DNA of 64,000 nucleotides from Anaerolineae bacterium (GTDB lineage: Bacteria > Chloroflexota > Anaerolineae > 4572-78 > J111), in NCBI GenBank assembly GCA_023382535.1, contig JAHDWA010000056.1:1-64000 (forward strand), read 5' to 3'. The translations under genes were made by a program, and so were the position numbers. Below are positions 34,169 to 43,371 of the stretch, one piece after another. The notes beneath the pieces are model-generated. The model was not told the DNA's origin. It worked only from the letters and a program-made list of their open reading frames with translations, and did not search any database. Every line of letters starts with the position of its first letter. Positions within the stretch are counted from its first letter, which is position 1.

Positions 34169-36451
34169 ATGAGCAGCTACAACTTGCGGAATATTCGTAC
34201 CCTGCTAACTGAGGGCTTCACCGATACCGAACTGCGCCGGTTCTGCTACGATACACCTGAGTTCCGGCCTGTCTACGACCAATTGGGAGAAACCACCGGC
34301 AAAGCAGAGATCATTCACCGCTTATTGGAACACGCCGACCGCAAAGAACTGCTGGCTCCCCTCCTGGCGTGGGCTAAAACGCAGACCCCGGCCAAATATG
34401 AAAAGTACCAACCTTACCAGGCCGGCCCAACCGGCGTTGGTCACGGCAAACTCCACAACGTCCCGGAACTACCGCCTCACTTCCTCCCCCGGCCAGCCGA
34501 TCTGGCCGAGGTTAAAGCCGCGCTGCTAGGCGCAGACCAGCCCATTGCCATCACCGGTGCGACCCGTAAAGTAGGGTTACAAGGCATGGGCGGCATCGGC
34601 AAATCGGTGCTGGCGGCGGCCCTGGCCCGTGACGATGAGGTACGGCAAGCCTTCCCCGATGGCATCTTCTGGCTGACCTTGGGCCAGGAACCCTCTTTAA
34701 CCACCCGCCAGAGCCAGTTAGCCGAAGCATTAGGCGACCCCATTCGCATTTTTGGTGATGTGCAGCAGGGCCACGCCGGCCTGAGCGAACTCTTGGCCGA
34801 ACGAACCTGCCTGCTGATCCTGGATGATGTCTGGGATGTGGCCCACGCCGAAGCTTTCAACGCCCTGGGACCGGAAAGCCGCCTGCTGCTGACCAGCCGC
34901 GACGCCGGAGTCATCCGGGCGTTTGGGGCGGCGGAGCATCGCCTCGACGTGTTGGGTAAACCCCAGGCGCTCGAACTGCTGGCGCAGTGGGCCGACCAGC
35001 CGGTGGCCGGCTTACCGCCCGAAGCAAAAGTAGTCGCAAAGGAATGCGGCTACCTGCCGCTGGCTCTCGCCATGATTGGAGCACAGGTACGCGATAAGCC
35101 CGACCGCTGGGGCAATGTGTTGCACAAGCTGCACCAGGCTGACCTGGTTAAAATCCGGCAACAATTTCCCCGCTATCCCTATCCCAATTTACTGCGGGCG
35201 CTGCAAGTCAGCGTCGAGGTGCTGGAGTCGGAGGCGCAGGCTTGTTACTTCGAGCTAGCTGTCTTCCCGGAGGATACGCCGGTTCCCGAAGCGGCTCTGC
35301 AAACCTACTGGGCAAGCGCAGGGTTAGATGAGTATGACGTGCAGGATTTGCTTGATATGTGGGTAGATCGCTCCCTGGCCCGGCGCGACGAGCAGGGCCG
35401 CCTGAGCCTGCACGACTTGCAATACGATTACGTGCGTAAACAGGCGGGCAATCTGACCGGGCTGCACGGGCGGCTGGTAGAGGCTTACCGCCGGAAATAC
35501 TCAAACGGCTGGGCCAGCCATCCCGACGATGGTTACTTCTTTGAACATTTGGCCTATCACTTGGCCGAAGCAGGGCAGCGGGAGGAACTGTATGCTCTGA
35601 TTAGCAAAGAATGGATGGAGGCTCAATTCAAACGCACCTTCTCCCACCGCGCCTTTGCCGATGACGTGGAGCGGGCGATTGCCATCGCCGGGGAGGGAGA
35701 ACCGCCCAACCTGGTGCAGCTCATCCGCCACTGCCTGATCTACGCCACCCTGGGGGAACTGGCAACCCATGTACCGCCGGAGATTTTGGGAATGTTAGCG
35801 CAAATGGGCCAGGTGAAGCGGGCATTGGGATATGCGTCGCTCATGCAGGATTTGGGAAAACGTAGTGCGTCTTACAGGTTCATTGCTGAAGCGTTGCTGG
35901 CGCAGGGCGACGTAGCAGCAGCTAAAGAAATACTGGACCAGGCGGTCCAGGTGGCAGAATCGATTGAGCATGAGAGGTGGAAGGCGGAGGCATTAAGTGG
36001 AGTGGCTCAGGCGCTGGCACGGGCAGGGGAGAAAGAGCGAGCGGTCCAGGTGGCAGAAGCGATTGAGCATGAGGGGTGGAAGGCAAAGACATTGAGCGGA
36101 GTGGCTCAGGCGCTGGCACGGGCAGGGGAGAAAGAGCGAGCGCTGGTAATCGCGAACCAGGCGGTCCAGGTGGCAGAAGCGATTGAGGATGAGGTGCTGA
36201 AGGCGGTGGCATTGAGTGGAGTGGCTCAGGCGCTAGCACAGGCAGGGGGGTCAATGCCGGTGCAGCAGATTTGGCGCGATGTCTTTGCCACGGCCCGGCT
36301 GGCCGGACGTAAGCGGATATTCGAAACGCTGCAAGACAGCACAATGGCCCTGGTCGCCCTCGATCAAGGCGAGACCTTGTGGCAGGTGTATCAGGCCGTG
36401 ATGGAGGTGGAGGGCTGGTGGGGGACAGAAAGGATGAAGGCGGAAGGATGA
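34169..36451 (+). CDS. STAND NTPase: effector-associated-type domain, NB-ARC, helical repeats
   Basis: 760 residues from ATG 34169 (a TTG at 34154 is less likely). Residues 1-80 (LLTEGFTDTELRRFCYD, FRPVYDQL, TGKAEIIHRLLEHA) form a helical death-like, effector-associated domain common in Chloroflexota STAND proteins. NB-ARC: P-loop GMGGIGKS (139-146), Walker B LLILDDVWD (215-223), GLPLALAMIGA-like motif (YLPLALAMIGAQV), then winged helix. The C-terminus holds helical repeats, three of them near-identical (residues ~590-690). Such proteins recruit separate effectors through the N-terminal domain on ligand binding. No effector with the same domain is in the window. Confidence 0.88.
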   Translation: MSSYNLRNIRTLLTEGFTDTELRRFCYDTPEFRPVYDQLGETTGKAEIIHRLLEHADRKELLAPLLAWAKTQTPAKYEKYQPYQAGPTGVGHGKLHNVPELPPHFLPRPADLAEVKAALLGADQPIAITGATRKVGLQGMGGIGKSVLAAALARDDEVRQAFPDGIFWLTLGQEPSLTTRQSQLAEALGDPIRIFGDVQQGHAGLSELLAERTCLLILDDVWDVAHAEAFNALGPESRLLLTSRDAGVIRAFGAAEHRLDVLGKPQALELLAQWADQPVAGLPPEAKVVAKECGYLPLALAMIGAQVRDKPDRWGNVLHKLHQADLVKIRQQFPRYPYPNLLRALQVSVEVLESEAQACYFELAVFPEDTPVPEAALQTYWASAGLDEYDVQDLLDMWVDRSLARRDEQGRLSLHDLQYDYVRKQAGNLTGLHGRLVEAYRRKYSNGWASHPDDGYFFEHLAYHLAEAGQREELYALISKEWMEAQFKRTFSHRAFADDVERAIAIAGEGEPPNLVQLIRHCLIYATLGELATHVPPEILGMLAQMGQVKRALGYASLMQDLGKRSASYRFIAEALLAQGDVAAAKEILDQAVQVAESIEHERWKAEALSGVAQALARAGEKERAVQVAEAIEHEGWKAKTLSGVAQALARAGEKERALVIANQAVQVAEAIEDEVLKAVALSGVAQALAQAGGSMPVQQIWRDVFATARLAGRKRIFETLQDSTMALVALDQGETLWQVYQAVMEVEGWWGTERMKAEG
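35942..36250 (+). repeat. Three near-identical 99-bp coding repeats
   Basis: Units begin at 35942, 36041 and 36161 with GCGGTCCAGGTGGCAGAA and encode AVQVAE-x-IEHE-x-WKA-x-x-LSGVAQALARAGEKER. The first two are 99 bp apart; the third follows an extra 21 bp. DNA identity is high, including silent positions. Confidence 0.9.
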
Positions 36452-36493
36452 GGGATGAAAACGTTGGAACGTTTAACGTTTTAACGTTGAACA

Positions 36494-36745
36494 TTAAGCG
36501 GCTTGTTTGAGACGTTCTTCAATCCAGGAGCGAACCAGGCGAGTGGGGGTGAGACCCTGTTCGGCAGCTAGTTGGGCTAATTTAGCCAGCGGTTCGGCTT
36601 CAAGGGGAATACGCAAGACAGTTGACTCAATGGGGAGGGGACCGAGGTCCACTTCTTCCACCTCGTCCAGGTAATCCGTAAAGTCGTGGGTTTCCCAAAA
36701 TTCTACTAATTCATCCAGCGTATCAAATTGTGGCAGTTTGCTCAT
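36494..36745 (-). CDS. CopG-type antitoxin (BrnT partner)
   Basis: 83 residues. N-terminal FDTLDELVEFWETHDFTDYL matches the CopG_antitoxin family opening, and the C-terminal AEQGLTPTRLVRSWIEERL is a ribbon-helix-helix-type DNA-binding segment. It probably neutralises the BrnT-like toxin encoded 6 bp upstream and represses the pair. Convergent with the STAND gene, whose end lies 43 bp away across a tract of AACGTT repeats. Confidence 0.8.
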   Translation of the reverse strand: MSKLPQFDTLDELVEFWETHDFTDYLDEVEEVDLGPLPIESTVLRIPLEAEPLAKLAQLAAEQGLTPTRLVRSWIEERLKQAA

Positions 36746-36751
36746 TATATC

Positions 36752-37036
36752 TCACTTTCTGCTGAATTGGCGGCGCTCTCTGGTGGTCATATCTCGCGCT
36801 GAGAGAACTAAGACTCGCCCATCCATCTTTCTAATGAAAACAACGAAGAGATAGCGGCCAACTTCGGTCTGCCCCAGCGCATAGTAAACATCCTCGCCGG
36901 GGTAATGGCCTTTTGGCCCACGAAAGGTACGCGGCTGTCCAGCAAATACTTCTTCAACCTCGTCTGGTTCAACTCCGTGTTTCTCAATAAGTTTGTCCAC
37001 AATATCGGGCAACCAAATGAGATCTTTAGGTTTCAT
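36752..37036 (-). CDS. BrnT family toxin
   Basis: 94 residues. LIEKHGVEPDEVEEVFAG, YYALGQTEVGRYLFVVFI and VLSARDMTTRERRQF follow the BrnT pattern (KHGV...; GR-L-VVV; ISAR-T-E-R). BrnT is a RelE-fold ribonuclease. Toxin-before-antitoxin order and the 6-bp gap are typical for brnTA. The conserved His/Arg/Lys residues appear present. Its promoter should lie within 37037-37200, where 11-bp direct repeats may serve as operator. Confidence 0.82.
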   Translation of the reverse strand: MKPKDLIWLPDIVDKLIEKHGVEPDEVEEVFAGQPRTFRGPKGHYPGEDVYYALGQTEVGRYLFVVFIRKMDGRVLVLSARDMTTRERRQFSRK

Positions 37037-37157
37037 CTCTTACCTTGTACCTGGCAATATTGTAGTCGAATGCCTCAACTACGTCAAACGTCTTCATTTA
37101 TACAATCCAGACCATTGGTACATGAAAAACTCTAAACTTCTGTCGGATGCGTCTTGG

Positions 37158-37200
37158 ATGCGATAAGTATGCGATAAGTATGCGATAACGATGCGATGAA
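37158..37200. repeat. Four 11-bp direct repeats upstream of the toxin gene
   Basis: ATGCGATAAGT at 37158-37168 and 37169-37179, ATGCGATAACG at 37180-37190, and a shorter ATGCGATGAA at 37191-37200. The 11-bp period keeps all copies on one face of the helix, as in operators or iterons. It lies between the divergent brnT-like and PP2C genes. Confidence 0.8.
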
Positions 37201-37344
37201 CCAGGAAATTGATACGGGTAAAAGTGAAGGTTCAAGGGAGTACTGACGTAATATTAAGGTTGGGCGTCAGTCATAAGGGAACACGCACTACGCACCACGT
37301 TCCATTTTTATCAATTCCAAACATAATGCTATAATTAGCTTCCT
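37201..37344. promoter_or_regulatory. PP2C gene upstream region with extended -10
   Basis: TGC-TATAAT at 37327-37335 (-10 box 37330-37335) lies only 9 bp before the ATG at 37345, so the transcript would be almost leaderless. CTGACG/CGTCAG (about 37240-37270) can form a hairpin, and ACGCACTACGCACCACG is another short-word repeat. Confidence 0.45.
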
Positions 37345-39723
37345 ATGTCCATGTCAGATGAACGGGCGGTGGAATTTGGTCACTTTAGTCAGGCCGGCCA
37401 GATGCAGCCGCAGACAGAGTTGGCCGGCTATTATGAGCCGGCCCAGATTTTCGATCTAACCCGGCAGGGCCGCCTGCTGGTTGTGGCCGACGGCGCGGGT
37501 GGAGCGGCTGCCGGCGAGACGGCAGGCCGTTATGCTGTCCAGAAAATTCTCCACGACTTTTATCATTCCCGCGAACCGGACCTGGAAAAACGGCTGCTTG
37601 AAGTAATCCGGCAGACCAATACGGCTATTTTTGAGCGCAACCGGCGTTTTCCCGACCGCCGCCCCGTGGCCACAACAGTTCTTGCCGCCCTGATTCATAA
37701 CAATAAACTGCTGGTCGCCAGTGTGGGCGATGGCCGGGCCTACGTCGTTTGGGACCAGGACATCGAACATCTCACCGGCGACAGCAGCAGTTCGCCCCAG
37801 CGCCTGGCCCGCGAAGCCGAGGCTGCCGCTCTTGACGTTGCCCAGGGGGATAATAATAAATCTGGGGAGAGTTCGGCAGAGGAAGAAAAAGCTGCTTCGT
37901 CCGAACCGGCCGAAGGGGATGCCTTAGCCAAAACGTCTGCTGAGGAGGCCAAGTCCCGGCTCTTAGCAGAAAAGGAACCTCCTCCCCTAAGTTCGACCCC
38001 TCTCCCTTCTACCCAACCCTCCAACCCTCCAATCCTCCAACCCTCCCCTCCCCTCCCCTGCTCCCTGGGCCTGGCCGAACAAGTCAGGATAGATCTCTTC
38101 TCCCGCCGCCTCTTTGCCGGGGATATGGTCGTCTTATGTGGCGGTGGGTTGACCGGTTACGTAACCGAAAAGGAAATTGCTGAAACCGTTACTCAAAACC
38201 CGCCCGATTTAGCCAGCCGCCGCCTGATTGAAATGGCGGCGAAACGCGGCTGCCGGGATAACCTGGCCGTCAGTTTGGGCCGTGTGCTGGCCAAGCCTTT
38301 GACCCAGGCCGCGCCGGCCCGCCAAACCCTGCCCCTGGCCCCCGATTGGGATACGCTGACCAAAAGCAGTACCCGGCCTTTGCCGGTCATTACCACGCGC
38401 CCCCCACTTCCCAGCCAAAGCCCGCCCCAACCGCGGCGCTGGCCCATCTACGCGGCGGCGGTAATCGCCCTACTCCTGTTTAGTCTGGTTGGCTTTTGGG
38501 CCGGGGGATATTGGCTGGCTCCGTCAAATGTGCCGGTTGAGTCAGCGTCTTCCTTCGGGAATACAACCCTGGAGAGCAACAAGGAACCGGCCCTGACGCA
38601 AGAGGCGGCGGCCGGCGCAGCCAATGGGCAAACTTCACCTGTCGCTACGCCGCAGAATACCAGCGTAGCCCAGGCCCCGGTTTTGACCCCTACGGGCACG
38701 CGGGTTGCCGTGAATTCCTCCCCCCTGCCGACGCCGACAGAGGCTGCCAACGTGCAGGCGGGAGATGTCATTACACCTACTCCGGTTCGCCCCCAACCGA
38801 CGCCGCTGCCAACCATCGCCCTGCCTGTCGGCTGCGAGAACAGGGGGCGTTTCGCCGGGGATGTGACTATCGAGGATGGTACGGAACTTGCGCCCGGCGA
38901 ACCCTTTGAAAAAGTTTGGTCGGTGAGCAATTACGGTACTTGCCCCTGGGGAGGCGGGTACATGGTTAATTTCACCGAGGGGGACCTGATGGGCGCACCG
39001 GAGCAAGTGCCCATGGTTGATGTGGTTGAGCCTGAGGCGACCGGGCTAATCACTGTCCCCATGGTTGCGCCTGACCTGCCCGGCACCTACCGGGGAAGCT
39101 GGCAAATGATCGGCTTAGACGGCGAGCCGTTTGGCCCTGACCTGTATCTTGAAATTAAGGTAGTGCCCGGTATTTTGAAACTAGATGAGGCCAGTGTGAC
39201 CACCCTCTACGATTTTGTCGCCGAGGCGGCCCAGGCGCAGTGGTCGGCGGGCGATGTGACCTACACTGTGGTTGAAGCGCCCGTTGACCGGAATCTGGTC
39301 ATTCCCGACCCACAGGGGATTGTGGTCGTCGGCCCGGCTGAACTGAGAGGTGGTACGACCAGCTCCGGCAACGTCTTGATGACCCATCCCCACCTGGAGC
39401 TTGGCCTGATCGAGGGTGCCTACCAGGTTGACACTCCGCTCCAGCCGACCGATGCCGTTATTGGCAGCCTCGGTTTGCCCCGTGCTGCGGCTATTAACGA
39501 CGACGGCGTCACCTTTGAGCTGTCCTTTAAGCCGGGCAATGGCCCGGATCAACTCCTTTTCTCCAAGTCCGTTAAATACGAAGATACTCCTGTTCCAGTC
39601 AGTCAGGCCTTGACCACCCTTCAGCCCGGCCAAACCGGTACGTTTACCCTGCGGGTGAAGGGCGGCAACAGCCTGAGCTACGATTGGGCCACCTGGATTG
39701 AACTGCGCCTGGTTCGCCCCTAA
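37345..39723 (+). CDS. PP2C-type phosphatase with TM helix and NBR1-like ectodomain
   Basis: 792 residues. The phosphatase domain has the metal motifs VADGAGG (47-53), SVGDGRAY (126-133), GDMVVLCGGGLTG and CRDNLAV, but is interrupted at about 145-240 by a Ser/Glu/Pro-rich insert. A TM helix follows at about 370-390, then a Thr/Pro-rich linker and an extracellular NBR1-type Ig domain (about 495-610: VTIEDGTELAPGEPFEKVWSV, then PGTYRGSWQM), then a further beta domain. It probably reverses a Ser/Thr kinase; no kinase is adjacent. The ectodomain may anchor or sense the wall. Confidence 0.85.
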   Translation: MSMSDERAVEFGHFSQAGQMQPQTELAGYYEPAQIFDLTRQGRLLVVADGAGGAAAGETAGRYAVQKILHDFYHSREPDLEKRLLEVIRQTNTAIFERNRRFPDRRPVATTVLAALIHNNKLLVASVGDGRAYVVWDQDIEHLTGDSSSSPQRLAREAEAAALDVAQGDNNKSGESSAEEEKAASSEPAEGDALAKTSAEEAKSRLLAEKEPPPLSSTPLPSTQPSNPPILQPSPPLPCSLGLAEQVRIDLFSRRLFAGDMVVLCGGGLTGYVTEKEIAETVTQNPPDLASRRLIEMAAKRGCRDNLAVSLGRVLAKPLTQAAPARQTLPLAPDWDTLTKSSTRPLPVITTRPPLPSQSPPQPRRWPIYAAAVIALLLFSLVGFWAGGYWLAPSNVPVESASSFGNTTLESNKEPALTQEAAAGAANGQTSPVATPQNTSVAQAPVLTPTGTRVAVNSSPLPTPTEAANVQAGDVITPTPVRPQPTPLPTIALPVGCENRGRFAGDVTIEDGTELAPGEPFEKVWSVSNYGTCPWGGGYMVNFTEGDLMGAPEQVPMVDVVEPEATGLITVPMVAPDLPGTYRGSWQMIGLDGEPFGPDLYLEIKVVPGILKLDEASVTTLYDFVAEAAQAQWSAGDVTYTVVEAPVDRNLVIPDPQGIVVVGPAELRGGTTSSGNVLMTHPHLELGLIEGAYQVDTPLQPTDAVIGSLGLPRAAAINDDGVTFELSFKPGNGPDQLLFSKSVKYEDTPVPVSQALTTLQPGQTGTFTLRVKGGNSLSYDWATWIELRLVRP

Positions 39724-39795
39724 ACATTCCATCTTTTAACATTTGATGCTACAATTGCATAGTACCATCAGTCTCTCCTTTATGATGCCGGCTCG

Positions 39796-39804
39796 TGGTA
39801 AAAT
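39796..39804 (+). promoter_or_regulatory. Extended -10 upstream of the glycosyltransferase run
   Basis: TGG followed by TAAAAT (39799-39804), 18 bp before the first glycosyltransferase gene; the -35 is not clear. Confidence 0.4.
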
Positions 39805-39821
39805 AGGCTTAAACCAATCCA

Positions 39822-41291
39822 ATGAGCCTCTATCACCAACAGTTTACTCCCAACCAAAAATGGCTGCTTATAGGTTTGACCGCTTGCGCTTTTTTGCTGC
39901 GGCTTCATCGTCTGGACGTGCAGAGTCTGTGGTTTGACGAGGCGTTTAGCGCCTTTATTAGTTCAAGCCCCCCTGATGCAGCCATTCAGTCAATGTTAGA
40001 GGAAGGCTTGCAGCACTCGCCGCTTTACTATCTGCTGCTGCGCCCGTTTGCGGCCAGTGGTTTTAGCGAATTCAGTTTGCGTTTTTTATCGGTGGCCGCA
40101 GGTGTTGTGGCCATTCCGCTGATGGCGCAAATGGGCCGGATTGCCGCTAAAGCTCAAGTGGGTCTGTTGGCTGCTGTTTTGCTCACGGTCAACCCGTTTC
40201 ACACCTGGTATTCTCAGGAAGCCCGGATGTATACCCTGGTCATTGTTGCGGCGCTGGGGGCGATGTTTTTTTTCAGCCGAAACCTGCGCTGCCCACGCTG
40301 GCAAAACTGGTTGGGGTTGACCCTCTTCACTGTTATTGGCCTCAATACCCACTACTTCGCTTTTTTTATTCCCTTAATCCAGTTCATATTTATTGTCGTT
40401 ACCCTTAAACAGAATTACCGTTTATTACGGCCCTGGCTGGCTACTCAACTCCTGGCGGGATTATCCATCCTGCCGTGGCTGATTATCATCGTCAGATGGG
40501 GCAAGTTTTATTTCGGCAGCGCGGCGCTCCAACCCCCAACGGGATATGATTTGCTGCAAACGGTGTGGAATTTCAGCCTGGGTTATACAGTAGAGTTGAC
40601 CCTTTATGTTGGATTGATGCTGGCTTTGTTACTGCTGCTTTTTGTACTGGGGATCAATGCGGCCAGGCGAACCGGAACAGGTTTATTACTGATCCTGTGG
40701 GGGCTTACGCCGCCGCTGCTGGCATTCTTGATGTCGTTTCGGCTGCCCATGTATGTTGACCGCTATATTAGTCTGTCCCTGCCGGCCTTTTTGCTGCTGG
40801 TTGTTTTAGGTTTATACCAGTGGCCACCTCAAAAAGTGAGTCAAAGGGTGCTGGCGGGTATAATTTTGGGGGCAATGCTCGCCGGTTTATGGCGGGTTTA
40901 TTACGATACAGAGGTTTATAATCGAGCCGACTGGCGCAGTTTGGGCGCTTATCTTGAAGAAAATACAGGACCAGGGGATGTGATAGCTTTGTGGAAATAT
41001 CAAACTCTGCTGTCGCTCTTTTTCTACTATCAGGGATCCCAGCCGCTCAAACCCGTTATGATTGGCCCGCAGGTGATCCTGCCGGCGCTGCCTGCCAGCG
41101 CCGGGGCATACAAAGTCTGGCTGGTGCTTGACCATCCCAATAATTCGACCCACCTGGCGGGCCACTGCCAGGATTTTTCCTTGCCGGCCTTAAGATTGCC
41201 CGCAGGCTTTCAAGAGTGGCTGACTAAGAACCAAAATCGGCTCGTCGAAGTTAAAGAATTCTCTTGTGTTCGTCTGCAAGTTTACGAATAG
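39822..41291 (+). CDS. GT39-like (PMT/ArnT-type) membrane glycosyltransferase
   Basis: 489 residues with about 10-12 TM helices. The first external loop has the acidic catalytic motif WFDEAFS, and a later loop SQEARMYTL, both typical of GT-C enzymes of the GT39/ArnT group. These transfer a sugar from a polyprenyl-phosphate donor to proteins, lipids or glycans on the outer face. It starts a nine-gene run served by a GT2 enzyme (42690) that may make the lipid-linked donor. Confidence 0.82.
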   Translation: MSLYHQQFTPNQKWLLIGLTACAFLLRLHRLDVQSLWFDEAFSAFISSSPPDAAIQSMLEEGLQHSPLYYLLLRPFAASGFSEFSLRFLSVAAGVVAIPLMAQMGRIAAKAQVGLLAAVLLTVNPFHTWYSQEARMYTLVIVAALGAMFFFSRNLRCPRWQNWLGLTLFTVIGLNTHYFAFFIPLIQFIFIVVTLKQNYRLLRPWLATQLLAGLSILPWLIIIVRWGKFYFGSAALQPPTGYDLLQTVWNFSLGYTVELTLYVGLMLALLLLLFVLGINAARRTGTGLLLILWGLTPPLLAFLMSFRLPMYVDRYISLSLPAFLLLVVLGLYQWPPQKVSQRVLAGIILGAMLAGLWRVYYDTEVYNRADWRSLGAYLEENTGPGDVIALWKYQTLLSLFFYYQGSQPLKPVMIGPQVILPALPASAGAYKVWLVLDHPNNSTHLAGHCQDFSLPALRLPAGFQEWLTKNQNRLVEVKEFSCVRLQVYE

Positions 41292-41326
41292 CCTGATAAC
41301 CCACATTTTTACGGTACAGATAGCCC

Positions 41327-42568
41327 GTGCTCCAATCGCCTAATCGTGAACAAAATGCTGGCCCTCCGGCCGGTCTAGTATCCGCGGCCCCCGCGGATCG
41401 AGCTAAGCTGGCTGTTTTGGCCGTGGTGGGGCTGCTCTACAGCAGCGGCATTGCCTATCTGTTTTTACATTTGCCCAACCGGCTTCTGACCGATGATTTG
41501 TATTCTCGCTGGTATGCCTCGAAAATGCTGCTGGCGACCGGCCGCAGTTTGTACGATTGGGCTAACGCGTATGAACTGGTGGATATTATCGGCTGGCCGC
41601 ATGCCTTTGATTTGCGCTTCTACTACCCGGCAACTTTATTATTTTTCACCGGGCCTTTGTCGCTGCTGCCTTATGATGGGGCTGTTTTTATCTGGCGGAT
41701 GTTTGGCTTGTGGTGCCTCTGGCTCAGTATCGTGATCTTTGCTCGCTGGCCCAGGCCAAACCTGTCGGTTAATAAATTGACCTGGCTGCTGGTGTTGATG
41801 ACGACCTCGGTACCCGTTTTGCAGCATACGATTTACGCGCAGTTCAACTCGTTGACGGCGGCTGCCCTGGCGCTGACTTATTATGCCTTGTGGCGGCGCA
41901 AATACTTGTGGGCAGGTATATTGGCGGGAGGTGTGTTGTTCAAGCCGCAGGTGGCAGTTCTGCCCCTGCTCATTTTACTGGTGTGGACGGCGCTGCACCG
42001 CGACCGCTGGCCCTTTTGGCTGGGCTGGACGGCCATTTGTCTGGTCCTCTGGGGTGTGCCAGAATTACTTGAACCTAACTGGTTGCTAACCTTCAGCACG
42101 GCCCTGGCCAGCTATCCGCCGGTGCTGTCGGTGGTGGACCGGATTTGGAATCCATACCAGGGGGTCAGCCTGGCTCTAGTGCTTTTCACGCTCTGGTTGA
42201 CTTTTCGCTTGCGGCGCTGTCCGGCCAGTTCGATTAATTTCACCGGGCTGCTGGCCTGGGGGATAGCGGTTACCGCCTTAATTGTGCCGATTTACGGTAT
42301 GCTCAATATTGTGCTTATGGGGTCGGTTTTAGCCATTTTGCTGAACGGTTTCACCCAGCTTTACCCGCAGTACGCCGGCTGGTTGTGGTGGGGAATCGTG
42401 GCTTTGTTTAGCGCCGGGATGCTGGCTTTTGTGATTCCTTTGCTCCTGGCAGGCTTCACCGGTGCGCAGATTTCCTCGGCGGAGCTGGTTTATCGCTTTA
42501 CCTTGCCGGTACTTTTAAGCCTGGCTGCATTGCTATTAATCTTCTCCTCCAAAGCTGAACTGGTGTGA
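41327..42568 (+). CDS. GT87 (DUF2029) membrane glycosyltransferase
   Basis: 413 residues with about 10 TM helices. The first external segment LTDDLYSRWYASKMLL and FDLRFYYPATLLFF, followed by GVLFKPQVAVLPLL, match the GT87 pattern (e.g. mycobacterial PimE-like mannosyltransferases). Uses a polyprenyl-phosphate sugar donor. The start is uncertain: the N-terminal 25 residues are polar, and the chosen start is a TTG-type codon; the upstream gap is 35 bp. Confidence 0.78.
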   Translation: MLQSPNREQNAGPPAGLVSAAPADRAKLAVLAVVGLLYSSGIAYLFLHLPNRLLTDDLYSRWYASKMLLATGRSLYDWANAYELVDIIGWPHAFDLRFYYPATLLFFTGPLSLLPYDGAVFIWRMFGLWCLWLSIVIFARWPRPNLSVNKLTWLLVLMTTSVPVLQHTIYAQFNSLTAAALALTYYALWRRKYLWAGILAGGVLFKPQVAVLPLLILLVWTALHRDRWPFWLGWTAICLVLWGVPELLEPNWLLTFSTALASYPPVLSVVDRIWNPYQGVSLALVLFTLWLTFRLRRCPASSINFTGLLAWGIAVTALIVPIYGMLNIVLMGSVLAILLNGFTQLYPQYAGWLWWGIVALFSAGMLAFVIPLLLAGFTGAQISSAELVYRFTLPVLLSLAALLLIFSSKAELV

Positions 42569-42689
42569 CTTTAGGGAAAGTTGACAAGTACCTTGAGCGG
42601 CAGCTATCGGTGACATTTGCCCCTTTATGTTCAGACCATTTTTAGGGTACTCTGTAAGTGTCCAAATTTATCCGGCAGAGTTAATTTGA

Positions 42690-43370
42690 ATGAACCTATC
42701 GGTTATTATTCCGGTTTATAATGAAGAAGCTACGCTCGAAGAGATTATCACCCGCGTGCGCGCTACGGGTCTGGCGACAGAGATTGTCATTGTTGATGAC
42801 AGTTCCAGTGATAACTCTCCGGCAATCCTGAGCCGGTTACAAAATGGCGCTATGCCTCCTTTGCGACTTCTCCGGCATGAACGGAATCAGGGCAAAGGGG
42901 CGGCTATTCGTACCGGCCTGGCCGCTGTGACCGGCGATCTGGTGCTGGTGCAGGATGCCGACCTGGAATATGACCCGGCTGATTACCCGGCGCTTCTGGC
43001 GCCCTTTACCAATCCTGAGGTCAAAGTTGTCTATGGTTCGCGCAACCTGCGGCGCAACGGACGTTCCTCCTTTGCCTTTTACTGGGGAGGGCGCTTGTTG
43101 AGCGTCATCACCAATCTGCTGTACGGCTCGCGCCTTACCGACGAAGCCACCGGCTACAAAGTTTTTTGTGCTAATCTGCTCAGAGAAATTGGCCTGGAGG
43201 GCAACGGTTTTGAGTTTTGCCCGGAAGTGACCGGCAAAATTCTGCGCCGCAAAATTCCCATTTACGAAGTGCCGATTTCCTACTATCCCCGAACCTGGGC
43301 CGAAGGCAAAAAAATCCAATGGTACGACGGCCTGATTGCCGTCTGGAACCTGGTAAAGTATCGTTTTTAA
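42690..43370 (+). CDS. GT2 polyprenyl-phosphate glycosyltransferase (DPM1/GtrB-like)
   Basis: 226 residues, cytoplasmic. N-terminal LSVIIPVYNEEATLEEI, then VDDSSSDNS, QDADLEYDP (DxD catalytic region) and TDEATGYKVF; no C-terminal TM pair, so it is like the short, soluble dolichol-phosphate mannose synthases. It transfers hexose from a nucleotide sugar to polyprenyl phosphate, giving the donor that GT39/GT87 enzymes need. Its position within the run supports that role. Confidence 0.9.
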   Translation: MNLSVIIPVYNEEATLEEIITRVRATGLATEIVIVDDSSSDNSPAILSRLQNGAMPPLRLLRHERNQGKGAAIRTGLAAVTGDLVLVQDADLEYDPADYPALLAPFTNPEVKVVYGSRNLRRNGRSSFAFYWGGRLLSVITNLLYGSRLTDEATGYKVFCANLLREIGLEGNGFEFCPEVTGKILRRKIPIYEVPISYYPRTWAEGKKIQWYDGLIAVWNLVKYRF

Positions 43371-43371
43371 T

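Noticed and set aside
35942..36250. Possible CRISPR-like array
   Set aside because: The repeats are contiguous 99-bp coding units without unique spacers, inside an open STAND gene.
37158..37200. Possible replication iterons or CRISPR
   Set aside because: Only four 11-bp units without spacers, and no replication initiator or cas gene nearby.
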